Source: Desulfobacteraceae bacterium (GTDB lineage: Bacteria; Desulfobacterota; Desulfobacteria; Desulfobacterales; Desulfosarcinaceae). From it: a stretch of DNA of 10,283 nucleotides. Within the stretch, counting starts at the first letter, position 1; every line of letters starts with the position of its first letter. The stretch is taken from assembly GCA_027025615.1 (NCBI GenBank), contig JALVQM010000414.1, positions 1 to 10,283 on the forward strand, in the 5' to 3' direction. This document shows, piece after piece, positions 1-5,527 of this stretch. A program made the position numbers and the translations under genes. Under the pieces are notes generated by a model, which saw nothing but the letters and a program-made list of their open reading frames with translations, did not search any database and was not told the origin of the DNA.

Positions 1-90
1 CTTTTTTTCTTTTTTGGCAGCGGTGAGCTTCTCCCTGGAAATTTTCTCCCGCTCGACAATTATATCAAGAAAACGTTGTTCCTGATCCAT
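1..90 (-). CDS. Start of a GspE/MshE-like gene (3' end outside window)
   Basis: Only the first 30 codons are present. The ATG is at 90, and an AAGAG ribosome-binding-like sequence lies about 7 nt upstream. The peptide begins MDQEQRFLDIIVEREKISRE and continues into a lysine-rich stretch. The pattern 'L-x-x-I-V-E-x-x-x-I-S-x-x-x-L-x-x-A' resembles the opening helices of the T2SSE N-terminal (MshEN) domain, which in many GspE/PilB/MshE ATPases reads like 'LGELLVERGLISEEQLEEAL'. In classical MSHA loci mshE follows mshN, which fits this position. The gene starts 49 nt after the lipoprotein gene stop and is probably in the same transcript. The catalytic Walker motifs would lie outside the window, so the motor assignment is inference from a short match plus context. 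Confidence 0.5.
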   Translation of the reverse strand, partial: MDQEQRFLDIIVEREKISREKLTAAKKEKK

Positions 91-139
91 TCCAATCTCT
101 TAGAGTAATAAGTGCTTAAAAAGTATACCTACCATAACA

Positions 140-595
140 TCAATATTTAACTTCAATTTTATCCGGTATCAATATGGCATTAGCAATTACAGGATTATTA
201 CCGGTATATTGAAAAAGTTCAGATGTGAACAAACGGGTTATATCTATATACCGAGTCTTATACCCCTGAACCTTGGCATCAAAATATAGATAAAAATTCG
301 AGGCATCATCAAGTTCGAAAATAAATGAATAGTTACCGGCGCTATCCGTTATCGCAACGGGAACATGTTGTTTTTTTGAAATTATTCCTTCTTTTGGAGA
401 TGGCCAGTGTTTGGTTAAATACACCTGACAACCTACGACGGGCTGTTGAAAATTATTCAAAACCCGGCCAGCGACCTGATATTGTTTCCTGTCGTGCCCA
501 TCGGTTACCCGTTGATATCGAGGAAAGCCTGAACATCCAAAAGTCAACAAGACGACAAACAAGAGGCAATACTCAAGAAAATGATTCTTAATCAT
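140..595 (-). CDS. Small lipoprotein with carboxypeptidase-regulatory-like beta domain
   Basis: This is a predicted 151-aa envelope lipoprotein. The N-terminus MIKNHFLEYC is followed by a hydrophobic stretch ending LLTFGC, so Cys21 is the likely lipidated residue; the lipobox is slightly unusual because -2 is Phe. From about residue 39 the sequence reads VAGRVLNN...PVVGCQVYL...AITDSAGNYSFIFE. This is the pattern of CarboxypepD_reg / transthyretin-like beta-sandwich domains (V-x-G-x-V ... G-x-V ... T-D-x-x-G-x-Y-x-F). Such domains usually mediate adhesion or assembly and are not catalytic. The ATG at 595 is preferred over an in-frame TTG at 637 because it is ATG, has an AGGTG Shine-Dalgarno and gives a normal signal peptide. 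It is not one of the classical msh genes, although it sits between the MshN-like gene and the putative ATPase. Function is unknown; a pilotin- or accessory-like role is only a guess. Confidence 0.72.
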   Translation of the reverse strand: MIKNHFLEYCLLFVVLLTFGCSGFPRYQRVTDGHDRKQYQVAGRVLNNFQQPVVGCQVYLTKHWPSPKEGIISKKQHVPVAITDSAGNYSFIFELDDASNFYLYFDAKVQGYKTRYIDITRLFTSELFQYTGNNPVIANAILIPDKIEVKY

Positions 596-599
596 AATG

Positions 600-604
600 C
601 ACCT
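600..604 (-). promoter_or_regulatory. Ribosome binding site that fixes the lipoprotein start
   Basis: AGGTG lies 4 nt upstream of the ATG at 595. No comparable sequence precedes the upstream TTG at 637, so this site supports the shorter 151-aa lipoprotein. Confidence 0.5.
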
Positions 605-728
605 GCAACTGTACTTTCCTATTAAAAAATTTACCAAACCAACTTAACCATATACCCAACATTATTTATGGGACTGATACGTTTCACGTTAAATGTCACA
701 TAGTTATGATCTGATTTAATTTATCATC

Positions 729-749
729 AAGGCAGGCTTTGCCTGCCTT
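729..749. repeat. Perfect 9-bp hairpin next to repeat element A
   Basis: AAGGCAGGC, a TTT loop, then its exact complement GCCTGCCTT. In the operon sense no T-run follows, so it is not a canonical rho-independent terminator. A near-copy in inverted orientation (GCGGGC-AAA-GCCCGC followed by CTT) lies at 917-933 on the other side of element A. The two may therefore be terminal inverted repeats of one element. Confidence 0.7.
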
Positions 750-768
750 AATGCCTTACTTCTGAACT

Positions 769-933
769 CCTGTCAAAAAAACAAGAAAATTTTCAGGCAC
801 AGTGTTGGAGCCCGCCCCTGCGGGCGATTGGGGCGAATTGCCTGCACCGTCATTATCGCCCGCAGGTAAGCGAGCCTGCGAGACTCCGGGGGTGGGCTCC
901 TACGATTTATTGGGGTGCGGGCAAAGCCCGCCT
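769..933 (-). repeat. Intergenic palindromic repeat, copy A
   Basis: This copy is a nest of inverted repeats. GGAGCCCGCCCC (807-818) pairs with 889-900 at 11 of 12 positions. CCTGCGGGCGAT (817-828) is exactly complementary to 855-866. CGCAGG (861-866) pairs with CCTGCG (875-880), and GCGGGC-AAA-GCCCGC lies at 917-931. Read on the minus strand it aligns with copy B (3911-4086, plus strand). Shared blocks are a GGGCTTTRCCC hairpin, CCCCGGARTCTYGCAGGCTC, CTTACCTGC, ATCGCCCGCAGGGGC, GTGC and TGAAAATTTTCT, and the end is a T-run followed by GACAG. Such multi-copy, non-coding palindromic elements resemble REP-like or MITE-like sequences. Mobility is inferred, not shown. With the outer hairpins the element would span about 729-935. 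Confidence 0.78.
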
Positions 934-964
934 TTGTAATCAAAGACAAGCACAATAAACACCA

Positions 965-2212
965 TCATTTATGGGTCTTGAAAAAATTCTTTTGAGCCTG
1001 CCGGGACACATATTGCCTAAGCACCTGTATCCTTTGCTTTATCCGCGTATATTGTTCTTCGTTTTGCTGCATATTTAAATTTTTCAAACTCTGGCGGTAC
1101 AGGATAATTGCCTGTATATATCGCTTCCTCTTTTCCTCAAGGCCTGCATAAGCAAGTAATATCTTGTTATCATCGGGAGAAATATAAACAAGTTTCTTGA
1201 AATATCCTTCGGCCTCATCATATTTCTTATTTTGCTGGGCAAGATAAGACAAATTAAGTAATGCTGTTTTTTCTACCGGATTGCGCTGTAATGCATGACG
1301 AAAAAATTTCTCCGCTTCCTCGGGCTTATGATTCTGCAGAGCAATCATACCGGCATTGACCAAGGCCTTGGGATTTTCCGGGCTCAGAGAAAAAAGATGA
1401 TCCAACAGTGACTGCGCTTCTTTGAAGCGTTGTTCTTGAATATAAAGTGCGGAAAGATTTACAAGAGTATTTATGTGGTTAGGTTCTTCCTTAAGCACAG
1501 CCTGGTAATAACGTTCAGCCCGGCCAAAATCTCTGTCGTGTTGAGCCTGTAGAGCAATCTGATAAAAATAGGCCGATTGATTTTTTGATTCCGTAAATAC
1601 AACCGGCCGATGTGATTTTGGGGATGGTGATGGCTGAGACTCTGAACTTTCGCTTAGATCATCAACATTTTGTATTATGGGATAGGGCTCCTGCTGATCG
1701 ACGATGCCGGCGGCATCGGGTTGCTTCTGCGCTCTGAAAGGTGTTGAATTAGGCGTAACATCAGAGAGGGGTTCCTTCTCCCTTTCATCAGGCAAAGTTG
1801 CTTTTTTCCCAGCTACGGAAACAGCGGCATTACCTTGCAGAGTCGAAACACTGTTTTTTCTGCTCTTTTCACTGTTTTTAATCTTTCTTGGCTGCTCATC
1901 CCTGGAAACAGGTGCCGATGCAGCTGTTAATTGTTTATGAGCAGAAAAATAAGCCTGTGATTGGTCATCAAAGCTTCCTACCGTAGCATCACCAGGATGT
2001 CTGGCAAGATTGACTGCGCTGATCATAAAATAACCAACACAATAGAGGAGCACGGTACCCCCTCCATACCATAGCAATTTTTTTTTCGTCAACAGCCTGG
2101 AGGAGCTTCTTTGTAGACGTTGCAAGATTGGCGGCACTCCGCGCCCGTCCCTGCTGACAGATGCCTTATGCCTGTTACCTATCTTTTTCAGGTAATCATT
2201 AACCAGACTCAT
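965..2212 (-). CDS. MshN-like inner-membrane TPR protein
   Basis: A 415-aa single-pass membrane protein. Residues 1-44 are a basic cytoplasmic tail, and about 46-67 form one hydrophobic membrane segment. Residues 70-210 are a low-complexity Ser/Pro/Glu/Lys-rich linker. Five tandem TPR units follow at about 214-244, 245-278, 279-312, 313-346 and 347-380, four of them exactly 34 residues long, with typical small residues and a terminal 'NP' or 'SP'. A basic helical tail ends the protein. Size, topology and position directly after the secretin match MshN of MSHA loci, a TPR protein with a short cytoplasmic N-terminus. The ATG at 2212 overlaps the secretin stop as ATGA and has no clear Shine-Dalgarno, so it is probably translated by coupling. 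Its likely role is periplasmic scaffolding between the inner-membrane platform and the secretin. TPR proteins are hard to tell apart, so the MshN assignment rests largely on context. Confidence 0.82.
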   Translation of the reverse strand: MSLVNDYLKKIGNRHKASVSRDGRGVPPILQRLQRSSSRLLTKKKLLWYGGGTVLLYCVGYFMISAVNLARHPGDATVGSFDDQSQAYFSAHKQLTAASAPVSRDEQPRKIKNSEKSRKNSVSTLQGNAAVSVAGKKATLPDEREKEPLSDVTPNSTPFRAQKQPDAAGIVDQQEPYPIIQNVDDLSESSESQPSPSPKSHRPVVFTESKNQSAYFYQIALQAQHDRDFGRAERYYQAVLKEEPNHINTLVNLSALYIQEQRFKEAQSLLDHLFSLSPENPKALVNAGMIALQNHKPEEAEKFFRHALQRNPVEKTALLNLSYLAQQNKKYDEAEGYFKKLVYISPDDNKILLAYAGLEEKRKRYIQAIILYRQSLKNLNMQQNEEQYTRIKQRIQVLRQYVSRQAQKNFFKTHK

Positions 2213-3834
2213 CGCATGACTACTGTAGTGGTAAGGAGAATAACCAACTCCGTCTTTTTATTTTGACGGTTCTGATGAGAGAATAACCAGTTGACAAAGG
2301 GAATGTCACCCAACAGGGGAACCTTCTTCACGGTATCACCGGTTTTCTCTGAAATCAGACCGCCGATAACTATAGTTTTTTGATCGGCAACCCTGACAAC
2401 CGTATCGCTTTCCCGAATGGAAATAACGGGTATATTGGCAACAACACTCTCTCCACCGACTGTGGTGGACGGCACCTCAATGGCCTCTGTTCCGGTTTGT
2501 TCAGTTACAATGGGTATGATATGAAGAACTGTTGTTCCATTATCATCAATTTGGGGAGTAATACCCAGACTCACTCCCTCGTTAAAGCGTGAAATAACCG
2601 GTACGGAATCAATGGTAGTTCTTTCCGATGTCCCGCCGGTTCCTCCTGAAGTACTCTCACCTATTTTAAAATCAAGGAAGGGAACCACCCGCCCAACATT
2701 GATAAAAGCGGATTGATTGTTGAGAACATTCATACGGGGACTGGAAAGTATATTGACCTGACCGTTGGTTGCAAGCGCATGCAGGAAAGCCTCACCCTTG
2801 TCCATGCCGATAAATTCTGAAAAATGCATGGTAAAGGCACCTGTGGTCCCTAACTCGCCAAGGTTCATACTGGTTTCCAATGCACCGCCCGAATTGAGAA
2901 AATCGAGGCGGACATGTTCCCAGTTGATACCGTATTGATGACTTTTATCGAGAACAACCTCGACAATCTTCGCCTCAATAATGACTTGACGCTGTAAACT
3001 TTCCTGTATATTTTCTAAAAACTTAGCAACAGCACGAATATTTTTCGGGTGATCCTTAACCAAGATAGTTGATCCCATCCTATTGATGCGAACCATACCG
3101 TCGGAAGAAAGCAATCCCGTCTTATTGGCCTGAGCCGGTTTAAGAGATTCCTCTACCCGCTTCCAGACGTCTAAGTTATCATCATCTTCAACCTTGGTTG
3201 TAATTTTAAACTCGCCCTTTAAAGAACCACCCTGGGCAGTCTGTATTGTGTCGGATTTTCCACCTCCTCCTCCACTGCTGCCTAACACATCGCCTCCAGT
3301 CTTGGAATCAGGATTATTTGAGACCAGGGGATAATTCAAATGAAAAATCCTTTCTTCAAATGCCCTTACATGAAGAACTCCTTGTTTAATCGTATAAAAA
3401 TAATCATAAACAGCCATCAGGTTATCAAGGGCTGTTTGCAGAGGTATATTGGAAAACTCAACGGATACCGGTTCTTTCCGATTAACCTCTCTATCAATGA
3501 CCAGATTCAAATTAGCTTCTTTTGCAAGTGATAACAGAACATCTTCCAACGGCATATCACGAACCGATAGAGAAAACAGTTTCCCTTCATAAGGAAATTC
3601 TGTCTGGGCCGCAACCTGAGGTTCCAATGTCGTTAGAGGTTTCAACTTGGGAAGGGGATTCCTGGTGCCTACACTATCAAGAATCTCTCTCGGGGAAGGA
3701 ATAGTATTTTCTTTCATGCTTGGCGGTGGTTGGGGTCCTGACAAAGTACAGGCGGACAGTCCCCAAAAAAGCAACCCTACCAATAGCGTCTCGCACCATT
3801 TTATGGTGGTTATAAAAAGCTTCTTTTGTTTCAT
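2209..3834 (-). CDS. mshL: MshL-type outer-membrane secretin lipoprotein
   Basis: A 541-aa secretin that should multimerise into the outer-membrane channel for the pilus or pseudopilus. The signal peptide ends in lipobox LSAC, with Cys29 lipidated and Thr at +2 (no inner-membrane retention Asp). Residues about 86-158 form an STN-type N-terminal domain (LFSLSVRDMPLEDVLLSLA). Residues 180-203 are a glycine-rich linker (GSSGGGGGKS), and about 205-280 form a second periplasmic domain ending in a KH/N-domain-like helix. The secretin core runs from about 282 to the end. It includes QVIIEAKIVEVVL, the LATNGQVNILSSPRMNVLNN block and, at 505-512, the hallmark VPLLGDIP before a TELVILLTTTVV strand. One STN domain and this modest length fit MshL better than the longer PilQ or GspD. 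The ATG at 3834 has GAGG 7 nt upstream. The 504-bp repeat-bearing gap upstream could give this gene its own promoter. Confidence 0.93.
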   Translation of the reverse strand: MKQKKLFITTIKWCETLLVGLLFWGLSACTLSGPQPPPSMKENTIPSPREILDSVGTRNPLPKLKPLTTLEPQVAAQTEFPYEGKLFSLSVRDMPLEDVLLSLAKEANLNLVIDREVNRKEPVSVEFSNIPLQTALDNLMAVYDYFYTIKQGVLHVRAFEERIFHLNYPLVSNNPDSKTGGDVLGSSGGGGGKSDTIQTAQGGSLKGEFKITTKVEDDDNLDVWKRVEESLKPAQANKTGLLSSDGMVRINRMGSTILVKDHPKNIRAVAKFLENIQESLQRQVIIEAKIVEVVLDKSHQYGINWEHVRLDFLNSGGALETSMNLGELGTTGAFTMHFSEFIGMDKGEAFLHALATNGQVNILSSPRMNVLNNQSAFINVGRVVPFLDFKIGESTSGGTGGTSERTTIDSVPVISRFNEGVSLGITPQIDDNGTTVLHIIPIVTEQTGTEAIEVPSTTVGGESVVANIPVISIRESDTVVRVADQKTIVIGGLISEKTGDTVKKVPLLGDIPFVNWLFSHQNRQNKKTELVILLTTTVVMR

Positions 3835-3841
3835 AAAAAAA

Positions 3842-3845
3842 CCTC
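3842..3845 (-). promoter_or_regulatory. mshL: Ribosome binding site of the secretin gene
   Basis: GAGG followed by seven T residues and then the ATG at 3834. Spacing is normal and it fixes the secretin start, which is also where the signal peptide begins. Confidence 0.6.
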
Positions 3846-3910
3846 AGAACCATTCAGACAAACATAAATCTGCTTTCCCTGTTGATCCTCATGTTTAGCT
3901 AATTTACCAA

Positions 3911-4086
3911 GATGGGCTTTACCCACAACCAAAGAAGTAGAAGCCCGTCCCCGGAATCTTGCAGGCTCACTTACCTGCAGGTGATCATAACCTGCCATAT
4001 ACAACCATATATAATTAACTGCTATCGCCCGCAGGGGCTGTGCTGAAAATTTTCTCAGAGTCTGCGCTTACCTGTTTTTTAGACAG
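3911..4086 (+). repeat. Intergenic palindromic repeat, copy B
   Basis: Read on the plus strand this copy aligns block by block with the minus strand of copy A. The order is a TGGGCTTTACCCA hairpin, an AGCCC/CCCCGGAATCTTGCAGGCTC block and CTTACCTGCAGGT. A divergent AT-rich middle follows, then ATCGCCCGCAGGGGC, TGTGC, TGAAAATTTTCTC, and finally TTTTTTAGACAG. It is more degenerate than A and lacks the second half of the outer inverted repeat, which suggests an older insertion. It has no coding content. Confidence 0.72.
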
Positions 4087-4193
4087 AATTTCATGGACAA
4101 AGCACTAATTACCTACCCTTTTCAAGCCAAGATGGTTTTGTCATCATTCCAATATGTTATCCGAAAATAGGATTGCGTGTGTTATTTCAGTTC

Positions 4194-4306
4194 TGTAGGG
4201 GCGAAACTATTTGCCTTTAACCAGTTGAATTATCAAGATAGCTATAAAAATTTCTCGGCTGAAGCCGCCCCTACGGCTAAAAATTTCCTTGTTTTTTTAT
4301 AACAGG
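4194..4306 (+). repeat. Intergenic palindromic repeat, short copy C
   Basis: GTAGGGGCG at 4195-4203 is exactly complementary to CGCCCCTAC at 4266-4274. After the right arm comes AAAATTTCCTTG, a seven-T run and ACAGG. The same tail follows copy A on the minus strand (AAAATTTTCTTG, seven T, GACAGG). The left arm corresponds to the GTAGGAGCCC arm of copy A. It appears to be a shorter or divergent member of the same family, in the same orientation as B. Confidence 0.62.
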
Positions 4307-4338
4307 AATCCAGGAGTAAGACGCAGCTTGATTGCACC

Positions 4339-4953
4339 TTATTTGCTCTTGTTATTTTTCTTGTTATTTTTTTTAGAAACAACCGGTTTAATAAGTAGAT
4401 TAGGATTGGTTTCTTCCAAAATATCAATTTTGGGATCGCCAAATGATTTTTCAGGAACGCTGATCTTAAGAACCCCATATCCCCCGGACAGGATAACATA
4501 ATCCGGCCCGATGGCTTCGACCACATGACCGCCATAATGATCATTCCGATGAACGAGGGTGTCATCAAGCATTGCTGATTTTATATTTTGCCCAATAAGG
4601 ATCATACCAAGACGCGGAATTGTAACTGGTTTTTCTCTCTTTTTCCTGGTCACTGGCTCTTTGGGGGTAAGCTCTCCCTGCCATAAAAAAGGATTCCTCT
4701 CTGTTCCGGTTTTTACTGATGTCTTATTAATCGGTTTTTCTTTACCGATGGGCTCCCGCATCTTTTTTATAGTTACATCAAACGGTTTGATAGGATTTTC
4801 AGGGCCGATTTCTTTTGGTGGGATATACCTTGGCAGCGGTTGCAGATGAACGGTAAAATGCGGATAAAAATAGAACTTATTGCCGGCATAAAATCCGCCT
4901 ATGACAAGGAGAACCATAACCGCGAAAATAATCCATTTTTTTTCAGCTACCAA
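4339..4953 (-). CDS. MshK/PilP/GspC-like inner-membrane protein
   Basis: A 204-aa bitopic protein. The N-terminus is short and basic, residues about 7-24 form a membrane helix, and a Pro/Lys-rich periplasmic linker runs to about 110. It includes an RNPF motif at 86-89, typical of the region before the folded domain in PilP, GspC and MshK ('RDPF'). Residues about 112-168 (IPRLGMILIG...AMLDDTLVHRNDHYGGHVVEAIGPDYVIL) match the small beta homology-region fold of GspC/PilP, which contacts the secretin N-domains. The C-terminus is an Asn/Lys-rich tail. The protein should link the inner-membrane platform to MshL, encoded next in the order. The start is TTG at 4953 within an 11-nt overlap with the preceding gene; AGGGAG lies 8 nt upstream. 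The next ATG would cut into the membrane helix. It is longer than the roughly 100-aa Vibrio MshK. Confidence 0.78.
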   Translation of the reverse strand: MVAEKKWIIFAVMVLLVIGGFYAGNKFYFYPHFTVHLQPLPRYIPPKEIGPENPIKPFDVTIKKMREPIGKEKPINKTSVKTGTERNPFLWQGELTPKEPVTRKKREKPVTIPRLGMILIGQNIKSAMLDDTLVHRNDHYGGHVVEAIGPDYVILSGGYGVLKISVPEKSFGDPKIDILEETNPNLLIKPVVSKKNNKKNNKSK

Positions 4954-5527
4954 TTGCCTGACTCCCTGTTACATTATTTTTCTGTAACCCTTGAAGTTTC
5001 GCCGGCAACAGCAGAGACACATCAAGGAATACCCGGGGTTCACTACCAGGAATTCTTTTAATTTCCAACCTATTGACGTGTAAGGGATATTCTTGCTGTT
5101 GATTAAGAAGATATCCTAATATGGATTCCAGTTTTTCCGGATTGCCAAACTGGAACTGAAGAGCAAAATCTGTTTTCTGCAACGGAACGGGTTTGTATTT
5201 AATAGTCGGCGTATTGACAATTTTGTAAGAACCATGCATTGAACCAATTTCTGAATTTTCAAGATAATCCATGAAATCAAGAAATTTTTTCTCCGGATCC
5301 TTCACCCCCTCAAGAATAGTGGTGGGAATATTGTCCATATTCTTTTTCATCACCGTTACCGATTGTTGCACCCTAATTATATCATTTTGATGCATTGTTA
5401 AATTGGTATCAATTTCCTTGAGCGCAGCCCTCCAGAGTTGATCATTCCTTTGCAGGATCTGGTTGTAAATGAGTAACTGGATCAATGCCAGTACTCCAAC
5501 AAGAAAAAGAAAAAGTTTACCCAGCAT
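4943..5527 (-). CDS. MshJ/PilO/GspM-like inner-membrane protein
   Basis: A 194-aa bitopic protein. Residues about 4-21 form the membrane helix right at the N-terminus. Residues 22-64 are a charged, helical, coiled-coil-like segment. About 100-175 contain alternating beta and helical segments (TDFALQFQFGNPEKLESILGYLL...VNRLEIKRI...RVFLDVSLLL), the order expected for the ferredoxin-like domain of PilO/GspM. The family pairs with PilN/GspL-type domains to form the inner-membrane alignment complex, and the PilM-PilN-like partner is encoded immediately upstream. The ATG at 5527 overlaps that gene by 11 nt, and AAGGA lies about 11 nt upstream. Primary sequence conservation in this family is low, so the call rests on topology, domain order and gene order. 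Confidence 0.8.
   Translation of the reverse strand: MLGKLFLFLVGVLALIQLLIYNQILQRNDQLWRAALKEIDTNLTMHQNDIIRVQQSVTVMKKNMDNIPTTILEGVKDPEKKFLDFMDYLENSEIGSMHGSYKIVNTPTIKYKPVPLQKTDFALQFQFGNPEKLESILGYLLNQQQEYPLHVNRLEIKRIPGSEPRVFLDVSLLLPAKLQGLQKNNVTGSQAIGS
4962..4967 (-). promoter_or_regulatory. Ribosome binding site supporting a TTG start
   Basis: AGGGAG lies 8 nt upstream of the TTG at 4953, inside the end of the preceding gene. It is the strongest Shine-Dalgarno match in this trio and justifies the non-ATG start of the PilP-like protein. Confidence 0.6.

Larger units (their letters stand above)
596..964. other. 369-bp intergenic gap carrying a palindromic repeat element
   Basis: No gene is supported between the TPR gene stop (965) and the lipoprotein start (595). 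The right two thirds (about 729-935) is GC-rich, strongly palindromic repeat sequence, described separately. The left part (about 605-728) is AT-rich and presumably holds leader or promoter sequence for the lipoprotein gene, but I see no convincing -35/-10 pair. Short open frames here arise from the repeat and have no protein-like character. Confidence 0.6.
3835..4338. other. 504-bp intergenic gap with two repeat copies
   Basis: This gap separates the PilP-like gene from the secretin gene. It holds repeat copies B (about 3911-4086) and C (about 4194-4306). The 3835-3910 stretch is the secretin leader, with GAGG at 3842-3845. The 4087-4190 stretch is AT-rich and shows no gene and no promoter I would defend. 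Small open frames here have no recognisable product. Confidence 0.6.

Noticed and set aside
1..30. Programmed frameshift at the A-rich run in the partial ATPase-like gene
   Set aside because: An AAAAAAG run is present, but it is not in the frame needed for the classical slippery heptamer; it simply encodes lysines.
596..637. Longer lipoprotein starting with TTG at 637
   Set aside because: It would put 14 extra residues before the signal peptide and lacks a ribosome site, whereas the ATG at 595 has AGGTG and a normal signal peptide.
729..749. Intrinsic terminator after the TPR gene
   Set aside because: The hairpin is perfect, but no T-run follows in the transcribed direction, and a related hairpin flanks the repeat on the other side, which fits a repeat end better.
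773..955. 60-codon minus-strand open frame in the 596-964 gap
   Set aside because: It lies within repeat element A, so the frame reflects palindromic GC-rich sequence, not a protein.
729..4306. CRISPR array
   Set aside because: The repeats are few, long, divergent and in mixed orientation, without regular spacers.
4242..4568. 108-codon minus-strand open frame
   Set aside because: It mostly overlaps the PilP-like gene in another frame and runs into repeat copy C; no signal or domain.
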